Part shown: positions 51,715 through 59,692 of the stretch, piece after piece
Layout: every line of letters starts with the position of its first letter
Position numbering within the stretch: position 1 is the first letter of the stretch
NCBI GenBank assembly: GCA_015655585.1
Contig: JAATEV010000024.1
Location: 1-64,000 of the forward strand
DNA length: 64,000 bases
Source: Terriglobales bacterium
GTDB lineage: Bacteria; Acidobacteriota; Terriglobia; Terriglobales; Acidobacteriaceae
Direction of reading: 5' to 3'
Made by a program: the position numbers and the translations under genes
The notes under the pieces: model-generated
Seen by the model: only the letters and a program-made list of their open reading frames with translations
Databases searched by the model: none
What the model was told of the DNA's origin: nothing

Positions 51715-53889
51715 GTGAGAGACGGGATGGTTCGGCTTGTGGTGCGTGGTTTTGGGTTGCGGGCTTCCCGGTGGCTTGCCTTGGGTTTGATTATGACTAG
51801 TTCCAGCTTTGCAGTTGCCCAGAGTGCGGAGGCGGGTTTTGGCCCCGCGAATCCTTTCTATGCGCCCAGCGCGTTGCCGTTTCAGGCTCCGCCGTTCGAC
51901 AGGATCAAGGACAGCGACTTTCAGCCGGCGATGGAGGCCGGGATGGCGGCGCAGTTGAAGGAGGTTCGGGCGATTGCGGACGATCCGGCTGCGCCTACGT
52001 TTGAGAACACGATTGTGGCGATGGAGAAGACGGGGCGGCTGCTGGATCGGGCGATGGCGGCGTTCAGCGCGGTGACGGGTGCGAATACGAATCCTGCTCT
52101 GGAGAAGTTGCAGGCTTTGGAGGCTCCTAAGATGGCGGCGCATGGGGATGCGATTTATCTGGATGCGAAGCTGTTTCAGCGGGTGGCGGCGGTGTACAAG
52201 CAGCGGGCTTCTCTGAAGCTGACGCCGGAGGGGCTGCGGCTGGTGGAGTTTTATTACGACAAGTTCGTGCGGGCGGGGGCGAACCTTTCGGAGGCGGACA
52301 AGACGAAGCTGAAGCAGTTGAACGAGGAGGAGTCTACTCTCTCGAACAGCTTCAAGACGAAGCTGCTGGCGGGGACTAAGGCGGCTGGGTTTGCTACTAC
52401 GGACAAGGCTGCGCTGGCTGGGTTGAGCGAGGCGGAGCTGGGTCGGGCGGCGGCTTTGGCGAAGGCTCGCGGGCAGGAGGGCTGGGTGCTGGCGATGCAG
52501 AATACGACGCAGCAGCCTTGGCTGGTGGAGTTGCAGAATCGGGCTACTCGGAAGGCTGTGTTCGAGAGTTCTTGGACGCGGACGGAGCGCGGGGATGCGA
52601 ACGATACGCGGGCGGCGATTGTGCGGCTGGCGGAGATTCGCGCGGAGAAGGGAAAGCTGCTGGGATTTGAGAGTTATGCGGCGTGGAAGTTGCAGGACCA
52701 GATGGCGAAGACTCCCGAGGGCGCGATGAAGTTTATGGACGCGCTGGTTCCGGCTACGGTGGCTAAGGCCGGGCGGGAGGCTAAGGAGATTCAGGACGTG
52801 ATTGACGCGGAGAAGGGGGGATTCTCGGTCGAGCCTTGGGACTGGAACTTCTATGCGGAGAAGGTGCGGAAGGCGAAGTATGACCTGGATGAGGCGCAGG
52901 TGCGTCCTTATTTCGAGATCAACAATGTTCTGGAGAACGGAGTTTTTTATGCCGCGAACCAGTTGTATGGGCTGAGGTTCAAGGAGCGGAAGGACATTCC
53001 GGTGTGGCATCCGGATGTGCGGGTGTTCGAGGTCTTTGATGCGGACGGGAAGCCGCTGGCGCTGTTCTATTGCGACTACTTCAAGCGCGACAACAAGAAC
53101 GGCGGCGCTTGGATGAGCAGCTTTGTGAAGCAGTCGGGGCTGACGGGGAATCTGCCGGTGATCTATAACGTGGCGAATTTGCCTAAGCCCGCAGAGGGGC
53201 AGCCTGCGCTGATCAGCTTTGGCGATGTGACGACGATGTTCCATGAGTTCGGCCATGCGCTGCATGGGATGTTCTCGCAGTGCGAGTATCCGAGCTTGTC
53301 GGGGACGTCGGTGGCGCGGGACTTTGTGGAGTTTCCGTCGCAGTTCAATGAGCATTGGGCGGTGTATCCGACGGTGTTCAGCCACTATGCGAAGGACTAC
53401 AGAACTGGCGCGCCGATACCGGCGGAGCTGGCGGCGAAGATCAAGAAGGCCGCGGACTTCAACCAGGGGTATGGGCTGGCGGAGCTGCTGGAGGCGGCGC
53501 AGTTGGACATGCAGTGGCATACGCTGGCGGCGGGGGCGAAGATCGGGGACGCGGACGCGTTTGAGAAGGCCGCGCTGGAGCGGAAGAAGCTGGCGGTGAG
53601 GTATGTTCCGCCGCGGTACCGGTCGACGTATTTCTCGCATATATGGGGCGGCGGGTATGCGGCGGGGTACTATGCGTATCTTTGGAGCGAGATGCTGGAT
53701 GATGACGCTTATGCGTGGTTCGAGCAGAACGGCGGGCTGACGCGGGCGAATGGGGACCGGCTGCGGAAGATGGTGCTTTCGCGGGGGAATACGGAGGACC
53801 TGGCGAAGATGTATGAGAAATGGTCGGGTAAGGCTCCGAATGTGGAGGCCATGGTGAAGGACCGTGGGCTGGAGGGGGCTACGAAGTAG
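51715..53889 (+). CDS. M3-family metallopeptidase (peptidyl-dipeptidase Dcp-like), exported
   Basis: A 724-residue zinc peptidase related to Dcp/oligopeptidase A. The start is a GTG after GGAGAGAGAACG; the ATG at 51727 is an alternative. A signal peptide (WLALGLIMTSSSFAVAQ) predicts periplasmic location, as in Dcp. The zinc motif TMFHEFGHALHGMFSQ lies near residue 509, with HEFGH binding zinc and the downstream Glu in the segment VARDFVEFPSQFNEHW as third ligand. Other typical text is KLLGFESYAAWKL and RSTYFSHIWGGGYAAGYYAY at the C-terminus. The long minus-strand ORF of 649 residues over the same region is a codon-bias shadow. Confidence 0.93.
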   Translation: MRDGMVRLVVRGFGLRASRWLALGLIMTSSSFAVAQSAEAGFGPANPFYAPSALPFQAPPFDRIKDSDFQPAMEAGMAAQLKEVRAIADDPAAPTFENTIVAMEKTGRLLDRAMAAFSAVTGANTNPALEKLQALEAPKMAAHGDAIYLDAKLFQRVAAVYKQRASLKLTPEGLRLVEFYYDKFVRAGANLSEADKTKLKQLNEEESTLSNSFKTKLLAGTKAAGFATTDKAALAGLSEAELGRAAALAKARGQEGWVLAMQNTTQQPWLVELQNRATRKAVFESSWTRTERGDANDTRAAIVRLAEIRAEKGKLLGFESYAAWKLQDQMAKTPEGAMKFMDALVPATVAKAGREAKEIQDVIDAEKGGFSVEPWDWNFYAEKVRKAKYDLDEAQVRPYFEINNVLENGVFYAANQLYGLRFKERKDIPVWHPDVRVFEVFDADGKPLALFYCDYFKRDNKNGGAWMSSFVKQSGLTGNLPVIYNVANLPKPAEGQPALISFGDVTTMFHEFGHALHGMFSQCEYPSLSGTSVARDFVEFPSQFNEHWAVYPTVFSHYAKDYRTGAPIPAELAAKIKKAADFNQGYGLAELLEAAQLDMQWHTLAAGAKIGDADAFEKAALERKKLAVRYVPPRYRSTYFSHIWGGGYAAGYYAYLWSEMLDDDAYAWFEQNGGLTRANGDRLRKMVLSRGNTEDLAKMYEKWSGKAPNVEAMVKDRGLEGATK

Positions 53890-53959
53890 GTCTCGCCCGA
53901 CGGCGGGATTTTTGAGAGCCGTGCCGGATTTTTTCTGGTACGGCCCTTATTTTTTTGCT

Positions 53960-53975
53960 AACTAATCGATTAGTT
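53960..53975 (+). promoter_or_regulatory. Palindromic operator of the BlaI-type regulator
   Basis: AACTAATCGATTAGTT is a perfect 16-bp palindrome 26 bases upstream of the blaI-like ATG. The core ACTAATCGATTAGT recurs in relaxed form at 55796. BlaI-type repressors usually bind palindromes of about this length close to the promoter of their own operon. Confidence 0.7.
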
Positions 53976-54001
53976 GGTCCGTCTGATGGGCAGAGAGGTT
54001 T

Positions 54002-54418
54002 ATGCCGCCCAGGAAGTCCATTACGTTGACGGAGGCCGAGCTTAGGCTGATGAAGCTGCTTTGGGCTCGGGGTGAGTCGTCGGTGAGCGACCTGGTGGCG
54101 GCTATGCCGGAGGAGAATACGCTGGCGTATACGTCGGTGTTGACGACGGTAAGGGTGCTGGAACAAAAGGGTTATGTGCGGCATCGGCAGGTGGGGCGGG
54201 CGTTTTTGTACTGCGCCTGCGTAGCGGAGCAGGAGGCGAGCCGGTCGGAGGTTCGCCATATGATGCAGCGGTTCTTCGGGAACTCGCGGGAGAGGCTACT
54301 GCTGGCGTTGCTGGGAGATGAGGAGATTACTCCGGCGGAGTTGCAGAGGCTGAAGGATGCCATTGCCGGGGCGGCGGAGGATTCTGTCCGGAACGAGGAT
54401 GGTGGAGAGACGCTATGA
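54002..54418 (+). CDS. BlaI/MecI/CopY-family transcriptional repressor
   Basis: A 138-residue winged-helix repressor. The N-terminal domain reads LTEAELRLMKLLWARGESSV followed by SDLVAAMPEENTLAYTSVLTTVRVLEQKGYVRHRQVGRAFLYCACV, which is the BlaI pattern with TxVxTTVRxLEQKGYV in the recognition helix region. The C-terminal dimerisation segment (MMQRFFGNSRERLLLALLGD) follows. It overlaps the M56 peptidase gene by four bases (ATGA). In such systems the membrane peptidase cleaves the repressor when a signal arrives; here the palindrome at 53960 is the probable operator. No beta-lactamase gene lies nearby. Confidence 0.92.
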   Translation: MPPRKSITLTEAELRLMKLLWARGESSVSDLVAAMPEENTLAYTSVLTTVRVLEQKGYVRHRQVGRAFLYCACVAEQEASRSEVRHMMQRFFGNSRERLLLALLGDEEITPAELQRLKDAIAGAAEDSVRNEDGGETL

Positions 54419-55746
54419 CACCGGTTCTTCTGCATTGGGCTGAGAGTGGGGCGCGTGTGGCGGCGGCTATGGCTGTCTCCGGCGTTTGGCAGGGGATTGT
54501 GCTGGCGGTGGGGGTGGCGCTGGGGCTGCGGGTGTTTCCGCGGATGACGGCGGCGGTGCGGTTTGGGGTTTGGGGCACGGTGTTTGCGTTGGTGGCGGTG
54601 TTGCCGATGGTGCATCGGTCTGTGGCGGCGGGGACGGCGGCCCATGCGGTGCATGTGGATGCCCGGTGGAGCTTTGCTGTGGCGGCGGTTTGGGTGGGGC
54701 TGTCGGCGGTGCGGGCGGTGGAGCTGGTGATGGGGGCATTGCGGCTGCGCGGGGTTTGGCGCCGGGCGGTTCCGGTGGAGGGTGGGCTGACGGAGGAGAT
54801 TCTGCGGGTTGGGCGACGGGTGGCGGTGGTTTGCGTGTCGGCGGATGTGGAGACGCCCAGCGTGATTGGGTTTTTTGCGCCCCGGGTACTGATTCCGGCT
54901 TCTTTGTATGGGCGGCTGGGGGCGGCGGAGCTGGAGCAGATTGTGCTGCATGAGATGGGGCATCTGCGGCGGGGCGACGACTGGATGAACCTTTTGCAGA
55001 AGATCGGGTTGGTGGTGTTTCCGCTGAACCCGGCGCTGGCTTGGGTTGAGAAGAGACTTTGCCTGGAGCGGGAGCTGGCTTGCGATGACAGCGTGCTGCG
55101 GAGGACGAAGGCCCCGAAGGCTTATGCTACCTGCCTGACTACGCTGGCGGAGCATCGGCTTACTCGGCGGGGACTGGCTTTGACGCTGGGGGCGTGGGCT
55201 CGGGAGCCGGAGCTTTCGCAGCGGGTTTACAGCATTCTGGGCTGGAGAGATAGGGTTCGGACTCGGCAGAGCCAGGTGGTGGCTGGGGGGATGCTTTTGG
55301 TTTTGGCGGGCGGTGCCGTGGGGTTGTCGCGGTGCCCGCAGTTGGTTTCGTTTTCGCGGGATTTGCCGGGGGTTGCGGCGGCGCAGGGGGCGGATGGGGC
55401 TGGGTATCAGCCGGTGGTTTATCGGGATGGAAGTGAGGCGGGAGGCCGCGTTACTTTGCTGAAGGCTACTTTGCCGGTGGCGGCTCCTGTGGCTTTGAAG
55501 GCTGAGGCTCCGAAGGTGGCGCGGCCTCGCTTGCGGAAGGTGGTTCGGGCGGTTGCTCCTGAGAGGAAGAGGGTTCGTGGGGAGGAGTCGCGGCGATGGG
55601 TTGTGATGACTTCGTTTGAGGAGAGCCGGGATGTTCGGGCGGTGATGACGGTTTCGCGGGAGGAGATTGTGGCTCCTGCTCGGGTTGTGTTTGCGTCGTA
55701 TGCGGCTGTGCCTACAGAGGGCGGCTGGCTGATCTTTCAACTTTAA
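54415..55746 (+). CDS. BlaR1-like M56-family membrane metallopeptidase
   Basis: A 443-residue protein with about four N-terminal and central membrane helices (AAAMAVSGVWQGIVLAVGVA and others), the M56 zinc motif LHEMGHLRRGDDW near residue 179 and the downstream Glu in RELACDDSVL as the third ligand. The last 150 residues after the final helix (GGMLLVLAGGAVGLS) are Ala/Val/Arg-rich and lack a penicillin-binding sensor domain, so unlike true BlaR1 it probably does not sense beta-lactams. It is co-transcribed with the BlaI-like repressor and 37 bases upstream of htrA. The pair probably signals envelope damage, inferred from the neighbour protease. Confidence 0.88.
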   Translation: MTPVLLHWAESGARVAAAMAVSGVWQGIVLAVGVALGLRVFPRMTAAVRFGVWGTVFALVAVLPMVHRSVAAGTAAHAVHVDARWSFAVAAVWVGLSAVRAVELVMGALRLRGVWRRAVPVEGGLTEEILRVGRRVAVVCVSADVETPSVIGFFAPRVLIPASLYGRLGAAELEQIVLHEMGHLRRGDDWMNLLQKIGLVVFPLNPALAWVEKRLCLERELACDDSVLRRTKAPKAYATCLTTLAEHRLTRRGLALTLGAWAREPELSQRVYSILGWRDRVRTRQSQVVAGGMLLVLAGGAVGLSRCPQLVSFSRDLPGVAAAQGADGAGYQPVVYRDGSEAGGRVTLLKATLPVAAPVALKAEAPKVARPRLRKVVRAVAPERKRVRGEESRRWVVMTSFEESRDVRAVMTVSREEIVAPARVVFASYAAVPTEGGWLIFQL

Positions 55747-55783
55747 TTTTTTCCTTACTCCAACTGTTATTTGAGGTGTAACT

Positions 55784-57361
55784 ATGCGCGTGTCAACTAA
55801 TAATCTAGTAGCTAAGGCGGGACGGATTGCTGCTCCCGCAGGGACTGCGGCGGCGCTGGTGCTGGCTGGGTCGGTGTTCCTTCACTACAATGGGGTCCAT
55901 GCGGCGGCGATCTCTTCGCCTTCGCCTCTGGATGACAACAGCATCTCGTCGCTGGTGGCACTGGATAACGCGGTGGAGGCGGTCGCTTCGCGGGTATCTC
56001 CGGCGGTGGTGAATATTCAGGTTACGTCGCGTGGCTCGGCGGAGCATGATGTTGATGGAGAGCAGGATGAGAGCCAGCAGGGAGAGTTGCAGGGGCTGCC
56101 TCCGGGGTTTGCTCAGTTCTTTGGGCAGGGTGGTCAGGGCCGAGGGATGCGTGTGCAGCCTCAGCAGCCGCAGATTGAGCATGGGGTGGGCAGCGGCGTG
56201 ATTATCTCGCCGGATGGCTATATCGTGACCAACAACCACGTGGTGGATGGCGCGTTGCAGATGCGGGTGATGCTGAACGACCGGCGCGTGATGACGGCGA
56301 AGCTGGTGGGTGTGGACAAGCTGACGGACCTGGCGGTCATCAAGGTGGATGCGCATGATCTGCCTAGCGTGGCGTGGGGCGACTCGGCGAAGCTGAAGCC
56401 GGGGCAGACGGTGCTGGCGTTCGGGAGCCCGTTCGGGTACTTCCGCAACTCGGTGACGCGCGGAATTGTGAGCGCGGTGAACCGGGAGAATCCTTACAAG
56501 GACGATGCGCGGAAGCCGGGTGGGTATATCCAGACGGACGCGGCGATCAATCCGGGCAACTCGGGCGGCGCGCTGGTGAATGCGCATGGCGAGCTGGTGG
56601 GGATTAATACGTTCATCATCTCGAACAGCGGATCGTTTGCGGGTGCGGGGTTTGCGATTCCTTCGCAGCTTGTGAGGGCTACGGCGGAGCAGTTGATTAA
56701 AAACGGCGTGGTGCATCATGGGTATCTTGGGGTTACGCTGAACGACGTTACGCCAGCTAACGCCAGCTTCTTCAACCTGAAGGTGGCTACGGGGGCGATT
56801 GCGGCGCAGGTTACGCCGGGTTCTCCTGCGAGCGAGGGCGGGCTGAAGAACGGCGACGTGATCGACACGCTGAACGGCAAGAAGATGGAGAACGGCAGCG
56901 AGTTGCAGGTGGCGGTGAGCGAGATGCAGCCGGGTACGGCGATTGAGCTGGGTGTGTTGCGGAATGGGAGTTCGGAGACCTTGCACTTGAAGGTTGGGGA
57001 GTTCCATAAGGACGCGGAGATTGCTGGCGATGATCGTTCTGCCGGGCCGCAGAAGGGCAGGCTGGGGCTGGCGGTGGCGGAGCTTACGCCGGATGTTCGG
57101 CAGCAGTTACATATTCCTTCTCAGGTGAACGGCGTGGCGGTGGAGAGTGTTCGCCCGGCCAGCCCGGCGGAGGACGCGGGGCTGGCTTCGGGGGACGTGA
57201 TCCTGGAGGTAAACCGGAAGCCGGTGGGCTCGGCGCAGCAGTTTGTGGATGAGGCTCATGCGCTGCCTGCGGGGAAGGACTTGCTGTTGCTGGTTTGGTC
57301 GCAGGGAGGAGCCAGCTATCGTGTGGTGCATCCGGATTCTTCTGATAAAAGCGGGATGTAG
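55784..57361 (+). CDS. HtrA/Deg-family periplasmic serine protease with two PDZ domains
   Basis: A 525-residue envelope protease and chaperone. After an N-terminal anchor or signal (AGTAAALVLAGSVFLHYNG) the trypsin-like domain shows the catalytic triad: His in YIVTNNHVVDGA near residue 149, Asp in LTDLAVIKVD and Ser in NPGNSGGALVN near residue 259. PDZ1 follows at about 315-405 (YLGVTLNDVTPANASFF, ASEGGLKNGDVIDTLNG) and PDZ2 at about 425-515 (GLAVAELTPDVRQQLHI, PAEDAGLASGDVILEVN). Size and order are those of DegP/DegQ. A BlaI-like ACTA-N6-TAGT site lies in codons 5-9, and the BlaI-M56 pair is directly upstream, so control by that repressor is likely. Confidence 0.93.
   Translation: MRVSTNNLVAKAGRIAAPAGTAAALVLAGSVFLHYNGVHAAAISSPSPLDDNSISSLVALDNAVEAVASRVSPAVVNIQVTSRGSAEHDVDGEQDESQQGELQGLPPGFAQFFGQGGQGRGMRVQPQQPQIEHGVGSGVIISPDGYIVTNNHVVDGALQMRVMLNDRRVMTAKLVGVDKLTDLAVIKVDAHDLPSVAWGDSAKLKPGQTVLAFGSPFGYFRNSVTRGIVSAVNRENPYKDDARKPGGYIQTDAAINPGNSGGALVNAHGELVGINTFIISNSGSFAGAGFAIPSQLVRATAEQLIKNGVVHHGYLGVTLNDVTPANASFFNLKVATGAIAAQVTPGSPASEGGLKNGDVIDTLNGKKMENGSELQVAVSEMQPGTAIELGVLRNGSSETLHLKVGEFHKDAEIAGDDRSAGPQKGRLGLAVAELTPDVRQQLHIPSQVNGVAVESVRPASPAEDAGLASGDVILEVNRKPVGSAQQFVDEAHALPAGKDLLLLVWSQGGASYRVVHPDSSDKSGM
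55796..55809 (+). promoter_or_regulatory. Second BlaI-like site at the htrA start
   Basis: ACTAATAATCTAGT has the same ACTA-N6-TAGT half-sites and spacing as the core of the palindrome at 53961-53974. It lies 13 bases inside the htrA coding region, where a bound repressor could block transcription. The centre is not palindromic, so binding would be weaker. Confidence 0.45.
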
Positions 57362-57380
57362 GGTTGATGGTTGAAAGATG

Positions 57381-57407
57381 GGCCGCCTTTGGGCGGCCTG
57401 TTTTTTT
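57381..57407 (+). terminator. Intrinsic terminator after htrA
   Basis: GGCCGCC-TTTG-GGCGGCC forms a 7-bp GC stem followed by TGTTTTTTT. It begins 20 bases after the htrA stop and is the end of the BlaI-M56-htrA operon. Confidence 0.9.
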
Positions 57408-57450
57408 GTGGGTAAAGAATTTGTCCTGCCGGACGGGCCCACTGCGCGTG

Positions 57451-57575
57451 GGGCGGGCGTTTGCACGCCTTTTTATCGCTTCGCGTGGGCCTCCCGTTGG
57501 TCGGTTGGTAAATTTTTCTGCCGACCAACGGGAGGACTGCGCGAAGCTCAACACAGCACGAAGTGCCGCCCGCCC
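57451..57575. repeat. 125-base nested inverted repeat / putative structured RNA or MITE-like element
   Basis: Four stacked helices can be drawn: GGGCGGGC (57451-57458) with GCCCGCCC (57568-57575), GCAC (57463) with GTGC (57563), GCTTCGCG (57478-57485) with CGCGAAGC (57540-57547), and a perfect 15-bp CCTCCCGTTGGTCGG (57490-57504) with CCGACCAACGGGAGG (57521-57535) around a 16-base loop. The element starts after the htrA terminator and ends at a second terminator. It encodes no supportable protein. Confidence 0.7.
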
Positions 57576-57592
57576 GGCGTTAGGGCGTTTTT
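57571..57592 (+). terminator. Second intrinsic terminator at the end of the structured element
   Basis: CGCCC-GGCGTTA-GGGCG followed by TTTTT. The 5' arm (57571-57575) is the same sequence that closes the outer helix of the large hairpin, so both structures exclude each other. Confidence 0.6.
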
Positions 57593-57630
57593 ATTGGGTG
57601 GAATAAGATGGCCTTCTATGTGAGGTGAGG

Positions 57631-59586
57631 ATGGTTTCGTTGGCGCAGGTTCTGGAGAGCGATGCTGGGGTGTTTCTAGAGGCTAAGACTCATGCTCGGG
57701 GGCCGGAGGGGGCTTTGCCGATTACGCCGGAGATGCTGGTGGCGGAGCCCTCGGGGAATTTGTTTGGGTGGACGCAGGACGCGGGGATGGGGTGGGAGCC
57801 TGCTCGTTTGCTGGACCCGGAGTTTCTGATCCTGAGTACGCATGGCGGGCTGCGGGCAGCGGATGGGACACCGATTGCCCTGGGGTTTCATTCGGGTCAC
57901 TGGGAGGTGGGGCTGCTGGTGGCGGAGGCGGCGCGGGAGTTTCGGCGGCTACGGGCTATGCCGTTTGCGGGGGCTTGTACTGATCCTTGTGACGGGAGGA
58001 CGCAGGGGACGGAGGGGATGATGGATTCGCTGCCGTATCGGAATGATGCGGCGATGGTGTTGCGGAGGCTGATGCGGTCGTTGCCGATGCGGCGGGGTGT
58101 GATGGGGGTGGCTACGTGTGACAAGGGACTTCCGGCGATGATGATGGCGCTGGCGTCTTCGGGGGAGTTGCCTAGTGTGTTGGTACCGGGCGGGGTGACT
58201 TTGCTGCCGGAGGCGGGCGAGGACGCGGGGAAGGTGCAGACGATTGGGGCTCGGTTTGCGCAGGGGCAGATCTCGCTGGAGTATGCGGCGGAGATGGGTT
58301 GCAGGGCTTGTGCGTCGCCGGGGGGAGGGTGCCAGTTTCTGGGGACGGCGGCTACGTCGCAGGTGGTGGGCGAGGCGCTGGGGTTGAGTTTGCCTCATGC
58401 GGCGCTGGCTCCTTCGGGGCAGGGGATGTGGCTGGATGCGGCGGTGAGGTCGGCGCGGGCGTTGCTGCGGATGGCGGGGATGGGGTTGGGGACGCGGGAG
58501 GTGTTGACGGACGCGGCGGTGAGGAACGCGATGGTGGTCCATGCGGCGTTTGGCGGATCGACGAATTTGTTGCTGCATGTTCCGGCGATTGCTCATGCGG
58601 CGGGGCTGCGGAGGCCGGCGGTGGAGGATTGGGTGGCGGTGAATCGGGCGGTGCCGCGGCTGGTGGATGCGTTGCCGAATGGGCCGCGGGGGTTTGCTAC
58701 GGTGCAGGTGTTTCTGGCGGGTGGGGTGCCGGAGGTGATGCTGCATTTGCGGAGGATGGGTTTGCTGGATGTGTCGGTGAAGACGGTGACGGGGGAGACG
58801 CTGGGGGCGAATCTGGATTGGTGGGAGCAGAGCGAGAGGCGGCGGGTGTTGCGGGAGAGGCTGCGGGAGCTGGATGGGGTGGAGGCGCAGGAGGTGATTC
58901 TGGGGCCAGAGAGGGCGAAGGCTCGGGGGCTGACGGCTACGGTATGTTTTCCGGTGGGGAATCTGGCCCCGGAGGGGAGCGTGATTAAGAGCACGGCGAT
59001 TGATCCTTCGCTGATGGTGGAGGGGGTGTATCGGCATGTGGGGCGGGCGCGGGTGTTTGTGACGGAGGCGGCGGCTATGGAGGCGATCAAGCGGGGTGAG
59101 GTGGGGCATGGGGACGTGATGGTGCTGATCTGCGGCGGGCCGCTGGGGGCGGGGATGCAGGAGACGTACCAGGTGACTTCGGCGTTGAAGAATCTGCCGT
59201 TTTGCAAGCATGTGGCGGTGTTGACGGATGCGAGGTTCAGCGGGGTTTCGACGGGAGCTTGCGTGGGGCATGTGTCGCCGGAGGCGTTGGCGGGCGGGCC
59301 GATTGGGAAGGTGATGGAGGGGGACTGGATTGAGATTGTGGTGGATGGTGGGGCTTTGCATGGGACGGTGAACCTGGTGGGCGAGGGGGAGGAGCGGTTC
59401 GATGCGGAGGAGGGTGCGCGGAGGCTGGCGAAGAGGGCGTTGCGGGGGGATTTGGCTCCTCATCCGGAGATGCCAGCAGATACGCGGCTTTGGGCGGCTC
59501 TGGTGCAGGCGAGCGGCGGGGTTTGGGGTGGGTGTGTGTATGACGCGGAGGCGATTGTTTGGCGACTGGCTGGAGGGAATGGATGA
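57631..59586 (+). CDS. D-xylonate dehydratase of the YjhG/YagF type (IlvD/Edd family)
   Basis: A 651-residue iron-sulfur dehydratase that closely tracks E. coli YjhG in my reading. It removes water from sugar acids such as D-xylonate or D-galactonate to give 2-keto-3-deoxy acids. Family elements with the cluster cysteines are [36 protein letters not shown] and [20 protein letters not shown]; further conserved stretches are [40 protein letters not shown] and [20 protein letters not shown]. The ATG at 57631 follows GAGGTGAGG. The gene stands alone; no aldolase or sugar dehydrogenase is beside it, so the pathway link is open. Confidence 0.9.
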   Translation: MVSLAQVLESDAGVFLEAKTHARGPEGALPITPEMLVAEPSGNLFGWTQDAGMGWEPARLLDPEFLILSTHGGLRAADGTPIALGFHSGHWEVGLLVAEAAREFRRLRAMPFAGACTDPCDGRTQGTEGMMDSLPYRNDAAMVLRRLMRSLPMRRGVMGVATCDKGLPAMMMALASSGELPSVLVPGGVTLLPEAGEDAGKVQTIGARFAQGQISLEYAAEMGCRACASPGGGCQFLGTAATSQVVGEALGLSLPHAALAPSGQGMWLDAAVRSARALLRMAGMGLGTREVLTDAAVRNAMVVHAAFGGSTNLLLHVPAIAHAAGLRRPAVEDWVAVNRAVPRLVDALPNGPRGFATVQVFLAGGVPEVMLHLRRMGLLDVSVKTVTGETLGANLDWWEQSERRRVLRERLRELDGVEAQEVILGPERAKARGLTATVCFPVGNLAPEGSVIKSTAIDPSLMVEGVYRHVGRARVFVTEAAAMEAIKRGEVGHGDVMVLICGGPLGAGMQETYQVTSALKNLPFCKHVAVLTDARFSGVSTGACVGHVSPEALAGGPIGKVMEGDWIEIVVDGGALHGTVNLVGEGEERFDAEEGARRLAKRALRGDLAPHPEMPADTRLWAALVQASGGVWGGCVYDAEAIVWRLAGGNG

Positions 59587-59692
59587 AAAATTATTTTGGA
59601 TGGAAGATTGGTATTTGCTTTTGAGGCTTCGTTAGCGAGAATGTAACAACGTTGGTGATGGTCTGCCCCGGAAACTTCAAAAAAAATAAACG

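Noticed and set aside
51691-53640. Minus-strand ORF of 649 residues
   Set aside because: It lies over the M3 peptidase with its intact HEFGH motif. Composition (Arg, Leu, Pro, His) marks a codon-bias shadow.
54415-55746. Beta-lactam resistance sensor (true BlaR1)
   Set aside because: There is no C-terminal penicillin-binding domain and no beta-lactamase gene nearby; only the M56 part is shared.
57364-57606. Small ORFs of 80-81 residues over the nested hairpin
   Set aside because: They translate inverted-repeat sequence; no ribosome site and no conserved pattern.
57949-59463. Minus-strand ORF of 504 residues
   Set aside because: Antisense to the xylonate dehydratase; no motif, extreme His/Pro/Arg content.
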